This document shows, piece by piece, positions 58,436-64,000 of a stretch of DNA of 64,000 bases (the first letter of the stretch is position 1; the number at the start of each line of letters is the position of its first letter). The notes under the pieces are model-generated. The model made no database searches. It was not told the origin of the DNA and saw only the letters and a list, made by a program, of their open reading frames with translations. The stretch covers positions 1 to 64,000 of the forward strand of contig CAZQHK010000010.1 in the NCBI GenBank assembly GCA_964593455.1. Direction: 5' to 3'. Both the position numbers and the translations under genes were made by a program. Origin of the DNA: CAZQHK01 sp964593455. GTDB lineage: Bacteria; Muiribacteriota; CAYSPT01.

Positions 58436-60532
58436 TTATTGTTCTGCGGAGAGAGTCTCCAACAGGCGGCCTGCCAGGTCTTCAAAGTTGCTTGAGTCAC
58501 GAGCCAGGGGGAGCAGCCGGTCCGATGAAAAATACGGCCGGTTGGCCGGTGAAAGATAGGGAGAAATTTCTGGTAACTCCCGGCAGGTTCTGAACAACGC
58601 AATCCTGCCGTCGTCACTCAACGGATCACCAAAAATATTTCTCATCCCGCGCGAAAGGTTCAGGGCGGCCAGGCGCGGAAACGAGTGTTTTTGGAAAACG
58701 ATATACTTGATTTGGTACTGGCTCCATAGTTCGAGTACTTTCTCCCGGTAAGCGGTTGTTTCTTCCGATCCGAATGGTAAATTATTGATCCGGGCACATT
58801 CTTCGAGCAGCACGCCGGAAAACAGGAAGGCCGGCAGCTCCAGGAAGGCCGAGCCGAAAATGAAGGGACTGCCAATAATCGTTTTCTGGTGGAATAAGCG
58901 TTCAACCGCGCCACGGTTGGTTATGTTCCAGCCGGCACTGGCATGAAACAGATCGAACACAACCGGGGATTCCCGGTCGGTCATTATTATTTTGGTGGCA
59001 GAACTGGGTTCGAGAGTAAAAGTGCTTTTTTCCGGTATGAAATTTCCCCCCAGCGTTTCAACCACCAGGACGACAGCCAGAACCGTTCCGGCCACGGCTC
59101 TTTTCTTTTTTGTACCTGTCCACAGGTCGTCGAGAAACCTGGCCAGCACGACGCCCCAACAGAAAAAAGTCATGAGCAGGAACTTGGACCACACCCGAAA
59201 ATAGGCCATACCCGGAATATATCCCGCTGCCAGGTTCACCGGATTAGGTATGATAACTTCCCCTAGCGATACTTGCGGACCCAGCGCCACCAGCAGGAAA
59301 AACAGTCCTGACATGCTCCAAAACAGGGTGCCTTTCGTTTTTTTCAATGCCGCCAGACATAATACGGCCAGGATGGACCATCCCAGGTAATACTTCATTC
59401 CGGTGGGAGAGCGCATGACCAGCGCCGACAAGGGAACAGCTTTGGCGGCCGTGCCCTTGGTAAGGGTAGTGTTACTGACTTTACCGAGAGTGTCGCTGTT
59501 GCCGGGGTCGCTGTGCGGGTCTGCGGCTGAGTTATCGCTGGAATGAGTAGATTCGAGTATAGGCAGTTCGTCGAATCCGAATTCTTTCGCCTGCCCGGCC
59601 AGCATCAGGATGAGTGTCCGGAAATTGTTGAATGACTGGTCCAGGTTCTGCTCGTCTATTTTGACCCATCGCCAGGATCGTTGGAACTTGAGAACGTGGT
59701 CGAGAAACTCAGACCCGCCCGGATACGAACCCAGCACTGCCGCCCAGAGCATTATCGCAGCCAGCAGCACGGTAACACCCACGGCTGTAACCTTAATGAC
59801 ATGCCGGCATGAAACTCCCGAAACAAGTGATCGGAGGGCCATCAGCACCAGGAAAAAGCAGAGCATGTAGAGCTGGTACATCGATGTAAAAAGAGTCAAT
59901 ACCAGGACGCCGCCGAGCGCTGCCAGGAGCAGGGGAGATTTGTTCCGGGCATTGTCTAACAAAATCCCCGCCACCAGTAGACCGCAGGGAATAAACCACA
60001 TACATACCGAGTAGAGTGTATTGTCCCGGTAGAGCATACCGGCGATCACCACGTTGCATACACTGATGACCGAGCCGACAATCACCGCCCGGGGATCGTG
60101 GACATGCCGTTCAAGGAACAAACAGCAAAACAGGAACGATCCGAATATAAGTAGCAGCATGGTTATGTTGTAGCCGAGAGGAAAACCCCAGATCCCGACC
60201 AGGATGGCGGCTGCCAGGTGTGGTCCCCAGCCATCTCCCACACCGAAATTGAATCCCAAGGGATACGACATTTCAGGACAGAAGACGGGAGAACTGCCGC
60301 TGTTGAAAAGAGCTTGAGAGTACCAATGTATCGTGAGCAGGGGAGGGTATGTTTCTTCGGGTTTACTGCCGGTATAGCTGGTTCCCATGCGTCCCATAAG
60401 CGGTCTGGCGGCCAAAAGTGTAACCAGCACTCCGGCAACAATATAGCAAGCCCACCGCACCTGCCACCGGACACGCTTTGACGGGAGATTATCCTCCGTC
60501 TGGATCTCGTTTGTTACGCTGGAATAACTCAT
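58436..60532 (-). CDS. Large polytopic membrane protein, GT-C/YfhO-like
   Basis: 698 residues from the ATG at 60532 (the ORF is open to 60592). About twelve membrane helices begin at residue 25. The first outer loop reads TSYTGSKPEETYPPLLTIHW and the segment VFCPEMSYPLGFNFGVGDGW is typical of bacterial GT-C-like or YfhO-like proteins. The soluble C-terminal part (about 540-690) faces outward (SPVVFDLFHASAGWNITNRG). Probably a lipid-linked sugar transferase or related envelope-glycan enzyme; the substrate is unknown. It lies upstream of the phosphodiesterase gene on the same strand. Confidence 0.7.
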   Translation of the reverse strand: MSYSSVTNEIQTEDNLPSKRVRWQVRWACYIVAGVLVTLLAARPLMGRMGTSYTGSKPEETYPPLLTIHWYSQALFNSGSSPVFCPEMSYPLGFNFGVGDGWGPHLAAAILVGIWGFPLGYNITMLLLIFGSFLFCCLFLERHVHDPRAVIVGSVISVCNVVIAGMLYRDNTLYSVCMWFIPCGLLVAGILLDNARNKSPLLLAALGGVLVLTLFTSMYQLYMLCFFLVLMALRSLVSGVSCRHVIKVTAVGVTVLLAAIMLWAAVLGSYPGGSEFLDHVLKFQRSWRWVKIDEQNLDQSFNNFRTLILMLAGQAKEFGFDELPILESTHSSDNSAADPHSDPGNSDTLGKVSNTTLTKGTAAKAVPLSALVMRSPTGMKYYLGWSILAVLCLAALKKTKGTLFWSMSGLFFLLVALGPQVSLGEVIIPNPVNLAAGYIPGMAYFRVWSKFLLMTFFCWGVVLARFLDDLWTGTKKKRAVAGTVLAVVLVVETLGGNFIPEKSTFTLEPSSATKIIMTDRESPVVFDLFHASAGWNITNRGAVERLFHQKTIIGSPFIFGSAFLELPAFLFSGVLLEECARINNLPFGSEETTAYREKVLELWSQYQIKYIVFQKHSFPRLAALNLSRGMRNIFGDPLSDDGRIALFRTCRELPEISPYLSPANRPYFSSDRLLPLARDSSNFEDLAGRLLETLSAEQ

Positions 60533-60592
60533 CCCGCATCTCGCTCTCTCAATTGAAAACTCGAATAGTCCGGCGTATATCGCCTCTATCAT

Positions 60593-60966
60593 AACACGAG
60601 ATCACCAGACCGGACCTAATCCAGTACCAGCAACTCTTTTCGAACCGAGCTGTTTTTCAGGAAGCAAAATAGCGCATCGACAATGTCCACAAGGCGAACG
60701 AAACGAAGTCGCGCCAGAAGGGGGTGAAGCCATCCTGGTTTCGCCTGGGACAGACGTTACCTGCCACTTTTCCCACATTAATCGACCTATTATTAACAAA
60801 CGAAAACCAAACCCCACAAGATCACCCTCCATTAAATACATAAGGCGGAGCATTTTCCTCCGAGCCTATTTCAGGTGGCTGCCGGTACTTTGTATGCAAA
60901 AAAGGGACATACCGAACACTTCCAGCAAGCCCTAAAGGCTCCGAGGAAGCATACGCAGTCCGGCGC
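60593..60966. other. Intergenic region with no supported gene
   Basis: Between the membrane-protein gene and the phosphorylase promoter. It contains the 14-mer AAATAGCGCATCGA (60667-60680) shared with 431-444. Short open frames exist on both strands (for example 60602-60853 minus), but none has a ribosome site or recognisable sequence. It may be decayed sequence. Confidence 0.4.
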
Positions 60967-60996
60967 TTGACACGGCTTCCCTCCCGCTATTACAAT
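60967..60996 (+). promoter_or_regulatory. Promoter of the glucan phosphorylase gene
   Basis: TTGACA (60967-60972), 18 bases, TACAAT (60991-60996). Transcription would start near 61003, giving a short leader with GGAGGAGA before the ATG at 61037. Confidence 0.65.
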
Positions 60997-61036
60997 TGCC
61001 TCGTCTAATACGCTTTATAATAGGAGGAGAGTCGAT

Positions 61037-63601
61037 ATGAGACCTATTAAAACCTACAACGTTATTCCCACCATCCCCGACCGGCTGAAACGGCTGGAAG
61101 ATTTAGCTTACAACCTCTGGTGGTGTTGGGATCCCGAGGCCATCATTTTGTGGCGCCGGCTGAGCAACAGCCTTTGGGAAGCGAGCAACCACAACCCGGT
61201 GAAAATGCTCGGAATGGCTTCCCAGGAACGTCTGGAAAAACGGGCCACCGATGAAGGCTTCCTGTCCCAGATGGACCGGATAGGCGCCCGACTTGACGAA
61301 TACATGAAAGCCAAGACCTGGTATGATTGGAAGTTCGGGAAAACCACCAAGAAAAGAGTTTGCTACTTTTCTGCTGAATACGGTATCACCGAATGCCTGC
61401 CCATCTATTCCGGCGGTCTGGGGATACTGGCCGGCGATCATCTGAAATCATCCAGCGACATGGGTATTCCCATGGCTGCCATCGGGCTCCTTTACCAGGT
61501 CGGTTTTTTCAGCCAGATGCTCACCGCCGATGGTTGGCAGGAAGAGAGTTATCCCACCAACGATTTCTACAATATGCCAGTTCAGCAGTTGAAAGAAGAT
61601 GACGACTCTCCGCTGACCATTTCCATTGATTTTCCAGGCCGGGTGGTATTGGCCTATATCTGGAAAGCGCAGGTGGGAAGAGTTCCGCTTTACCTGCTCG
61701 ACACCAATGTCGAAGAAAACGATTCCGAGGACCGGCAGATCACCGGACGGCTCTACGGCGGCGACATCGAGATGAGAATCAAACAGGAGATCATCCTGGG
61801 AGTCGGAGGTATGAACACCTTGCGCAAGCTGGGGATCCATTCTACCGTCTACCACATGAACGAGGGCCACTCGGCTTTCCTGTCGCTGGAACGAATCAAG
61901 ACGCACATGGAGCGGCACGACATGGATTTCCGCAGTGCCCTGGAAGCCACCAAGGCGGGCAATCTCTTCACCACTCACACACCGGTTCCGGCGGGAATCG
62001 ATATCTTTTCCCGGGAACTCATGGAGAAATATTTCGCCGAGTATGACGAAGCCTTTGGTATCTCGTGGGAAGAGTTTCTCTCTATGGGGCGCCAGAACCA
62101 ATCCGATCCGAACGGCGGTTTTTCCATGGCGGTTTTAGCCATACGGCTCTCCAGCGCCACCAACGGCGTCAGCAAGCTCCACGGTGCGGTATCGAGAAAC
62201 ATGTGGAGAGATCTCTGGCCGGTTATTCCCCTTGACGAAGTTCCTATCGGGAGTGTTACCAACGGTGTTCATCACCGGTCATGGCTTTCTTACGAGATGT
62301 CCACCCTGTTCGACCGTTACCTCGGACCGCGTTGGGTGACCCACCCCGGAGATCAGTCGATCTGGGAGCGGATCGATGATATTCCCGGCGCCGAGTTATG
62401 GCGGACACACGAGCGGCGGCGGGAGCGGCTGGTAGCTTTTTCACGCAACACTTTGCAGAAGCAGCTTAAAGTCAGGGGGGCGCTTCCCAGCGAGGTCGAA
62501 GAAGCCAAGACCGTACTCGACCCGGAGGCGCTCACTATCGGGTTTGCCCGCCGGTTCGCTACCTATAAACGGGCCACACTTATCCTCCAGGACCCCGACC
62601 GGTTGGAGCGGATCCTCTGCGATCCTGATCGTCCCGTCCAGATCATCTTTGCCGGCAAAGCGCATCCCAAGGACATGCCGGGCAAAGAGCTGATCCGGCA
62701 GGTGATCCAGCTTGCCCGTGAAGAGCGGTTCAAGCGCCACATTATTTTCCTCGATGACTACAACACCACCATCGCCCGGTACATGGTCCAGGGAGTGGAT
62801 GTCTGGCTTAACACGCCTCGCCGGCTCCAGGAAGCCAGCGGTACCAGCGGGATGAAATCATCTGCCAACGGAGTGCTCAATGTCAGTATTCTGGATGGAT
62901 GGTGGGACGAGTCCTACTCGCTTGATATCGGGTGGGCGATAGATCCGAGCAGGCAGTCTTTCGACAGCCAGGAATACCAGGACCAGGTGGAATCTCAGAC
63001 GCTGCATGATATCCTGGAACACGAGGTCGTTCCACTTTTTTACGACCGGGGACGCGATAATACGCCGCACCAGTGGGTGAACATGATGAAACGGTCCATG
63101 CGGGCCATCTGTCCGGTGTTCAACACCAACCGCATGCTACAAGAATATACCGAGAACTACTATGTGCCCAGCATGAAACGGTACAAGAGCCTGAATGATA
63201 ACGATAGAAAACGGGCCATCATTCTCTCCGATTGGAAGAAAAAGGTTCGTCATTGCTGGCCGGATTTAGTTATCGAGGACGTTACCTCGAATTCATCCCA
63301 GGAGCTTAAGGTAGGGGAATCGCTGGAGGTCAAAGTCACCCTGTCGCACAGCAGTCTTGATAGCAATGATGTGCTGGTCCAGATGTATGTCGGCCAGATG
63401 GATGTTCACGGTAACATCGTCAGGGGCAAAGCAGTTGATCTCAAGAAACAGCGTGGCAAGAACAAGGAAGATGATCGTAGTACCTTTGTCGGATCGGCTG
63501 TTTGCGAGACCAGCGGCCGGCACGGTTTCTCGATTCGCGTCCTGCCAAACCATCCTGACCTGGGTTGTCACTTCGAACTGCATCGTGTGATCTGGGCCTG
63601 A
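61037..63601 (+). CDS. glgP: Alpha-glucan (glycogen/maltodextrin) phosphorylase, GT35
   Basis: 854 residues, the length of the short alpha-glucan phosphorylase branch. It releases glucose-1-phosphate from alpha-1,4-glucans in the cytosol. Seen: the N-terminal DUF3417-type segment (LEDLAYNLWWCWDPEAIILW), the substrate region KRVCYFSAEYGITECLPIYSG, VYHMNEGHSAFLSLERI, TTHTPVPAGIDIF, and the PLP-lysine motif GTSGMKSSANGVLNVSILDG. A C-terminal beta domain (about 745-854) is extra relative to muscle-type enzymes but normal for this branch. It has its own promoter; moaC follows 27 bases after its stop, possibly as readthrough or an operon. Confidence 0.95.
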   Translation: MRPIKTYNVIPTIPDRLKRLEDLAYNLWWCWDPEAIILWRRLSNSLWEASNHNPVKMLGMASQERLEKRATDEGFLSQMDRIGARLDEYMKAKTWYDWKFGKTTKKRVCYFSAEYGITECLPIYSGGLGILAGDHLKSSSDMGIPMAAIGLLYQVGFFSQMLTADGWQEESYPTNDFYNMPVQQLKEDDDSPLTISIDFPGRVVLAYIWKAQVGRVPLYLLDTNVEENDSEDRQITGRLYGGDIEMRIKQEIILGVGGMNTLRKLGIHSTVYHMNEGHSAFLSLERIKTHMERHDMDFRSALEATKAGNLFTTHTPVPAGIDIFSRELMEKYFAEYDEAFGISWEEFLSMGRQNQSDPNGGFSMAVLAIRLSSATNGVSKLHGAVSRNMWRDLWPVIPLDEVPIGSVTNGVHHRSWLSYEMSTLFDRYLGPRWVTHPGDQSIWERIDDIPGAELWRTHERRRERLVAFSRNTLQKQLKVRGALPSEVEEAKTVLDPEALTIGFARRFATYKRATLILQDPDRLERILCDPDRPVQIIFAGKAHPKDMPGKELIRQVIQLAREERFKRHIIFLDDYNTTIARYMVQGVDVWLNTPRRLQEASGTSGMKSSANGVLNVSILDGWWDESYSLDIGWAIDPSRQSFDSQEYQDQVESQTLHDILEHEVVPLFYDRGRDNTPHQWVNMMKRSMRAICPVFNTNRMLQEYTENYYVPSMKRYKSLNDNDRKRAIILSDWKKKVRHCWPDLVIEDVTSNSSQELKVGESLEVKVTLSHSSLDSNDVLVQMYVGQMDVHGNIVRGKAVDLKKQRGKNKEDDRSTFVGSAVCETSGRHGFSIRVLPNHPDLGCHFELHRVIWA

Positions 63602-63628
63602 GTAAATTGTGGTCGGGAGATAGCTGTT

Positions 63629-64000
63629 TTGAATGAAAATCTGACCGTCAACGAAGAACAAGATGGAAAAACATTAACGCATCTCGGTCCTGACGGACGA
63701 GCCCGGATGGTGGACGTAAGCTCGAAAGATATCACTCTCCGCCGGGCCCGGGCGGCGTGCTTGATTACTATGAGCGAGACGGCGTTCACTGCCTTGATGG
63801 AGGGGACTCTACCCAAGGGAGACGCTTTCTGCGTGGCCCGGTTGGCCGGTATTCAGGCGGCAAAAAAAACGGCCGATCTCATCCCTCTTTGTCACGTGCT
63901 CCCGCTCGATCACGCGGCGGTAAACTTCAAACCTGAGCCAGACGATTTCTCGATTGAAATAGAGTCTGTTGTAACCGCTAGAAGCAGAACGGGAGTGGAG
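63629..64000 (+). CDS. moaC: Cyclic pyranopterin monophosphate synthase MoaC (3' truncated by the window)
   Basis: 124 codons are visible and the frame runs off the end. LTHLGPDGRARMVDVSSKDI is the conserved start. Further in come KGDAFCVARLAGIQAAKKT, DLIPLCHVLPLDH with the active-site His, and RTGVE at the edge. MoaC converts 3',8-cH2GTP to cyclic pyranopterin monophosphate in molybdenum-cofactor synthesis. The likely start is a TTG at 63629, with GGGAGA 8 bases upstream. No in-frame ATG exists before the conserved RMVDV. Confidence 0.9.
   Translation, partial: MNENLTVNEEQDGKTLTHLGPDGRARMVDVSSKDITLRRARAACLITMSETAFTALMEGTLPKGDAFCVARLAGIQAAKKTADLIPLCHVLPLDHAAVNFKPEPDDFSIEIESVVTARSRTGVE

Noticed and set aside
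60602..60853. Open frame of 83 codons on the minus strand
   Set aside because: No ribosome site, no family resemblance, and it overlaps a dispersed repeat word.

Overview
The window is bacterial chromosome from a Gram-negative-type organism. It encodes a TolC-type outer-membrane channel with a periplasmic adaptor, a heptosyltransferase-like GT9 enzyme and several lipoproteins. GC content looks moderate, roughly mid-50s. Genes are dense and often translationally coupled through 4-base ATGA overlaps. Many proteins are large and have unusual domain combinations (HEAT, TPR, EF-hand, tubulin-like, and short phage-tail-like GIGT repeats), as is common in uncultured deep-branching phyla. I cannot assign a taxon. 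There is no rRNA, tRNA, CRISPR array or intact transposase that I can see.

Left part (1-16 kb): the C-terminus of a GIGT-repeat surface protein; a secreted M4/M36-like metalloprotease; a metallo-beta-lactamase / cyclic-nucleotide-binding / hemerythrin fusion; a secreted protein of unknown function, a small lipoprotein and a 750-aa EF-hand membrane protein; then two glutamate dehydrogenases of different subclasses. The dehydrogenases bracket a PEP/pyruvate-binding protein and a DUF1232/J-domain protein, and have clear promoters and terminators.

15.7-31 kb: a minus-strand run encodes a SPASM-like radical SAM protein, a DegT aminotransferase, an SGNH hydrolase with embedded TPRs, two B12-binding radical SAM proteins and a UPF0104 membrane protein. 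This looks like a dedicated pathway for a surface glycan, lipid or natural product. Divergent to it are a GT9 glycosyltransferase, a TMTC-like membrane protein with TPRs, a HEAT-repeat protein and a PHP protein whose kinase-like tail appears broken.

31-50 kb is the most unusual part. A 2510-codon lipoprotein with 22 GIGT repeats is cut by one in-frame TGA from its endosialidase-chaperone (S74) tail. A 52-aa ORF with its own promoter, Shine-Dalgarno and terminator follows on the opposite strand. Next come two tandem, diverged tubulin-like (Tubulin_2) proteins of about 950 aa, a long imperfect palindrome in the 3' region of the second, and another GIGT protein ending in a phage tail-collar domain. 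With the partial gene at position 1, this makes three GIGT proteins with three different C-terminal caps.

50-64 kb: a TolC / MacA / MacB-ATPase / MacB-permease operon that includes an adenosine-deaminase family enzyme; a degenerate ABC ATPase; a secreted glycerophosphodiester phosphodiesterase; a large polytopic membrane protein; an alpha-glucan phosphorylase behind a good promoter; and the start of moaC at the window edge.
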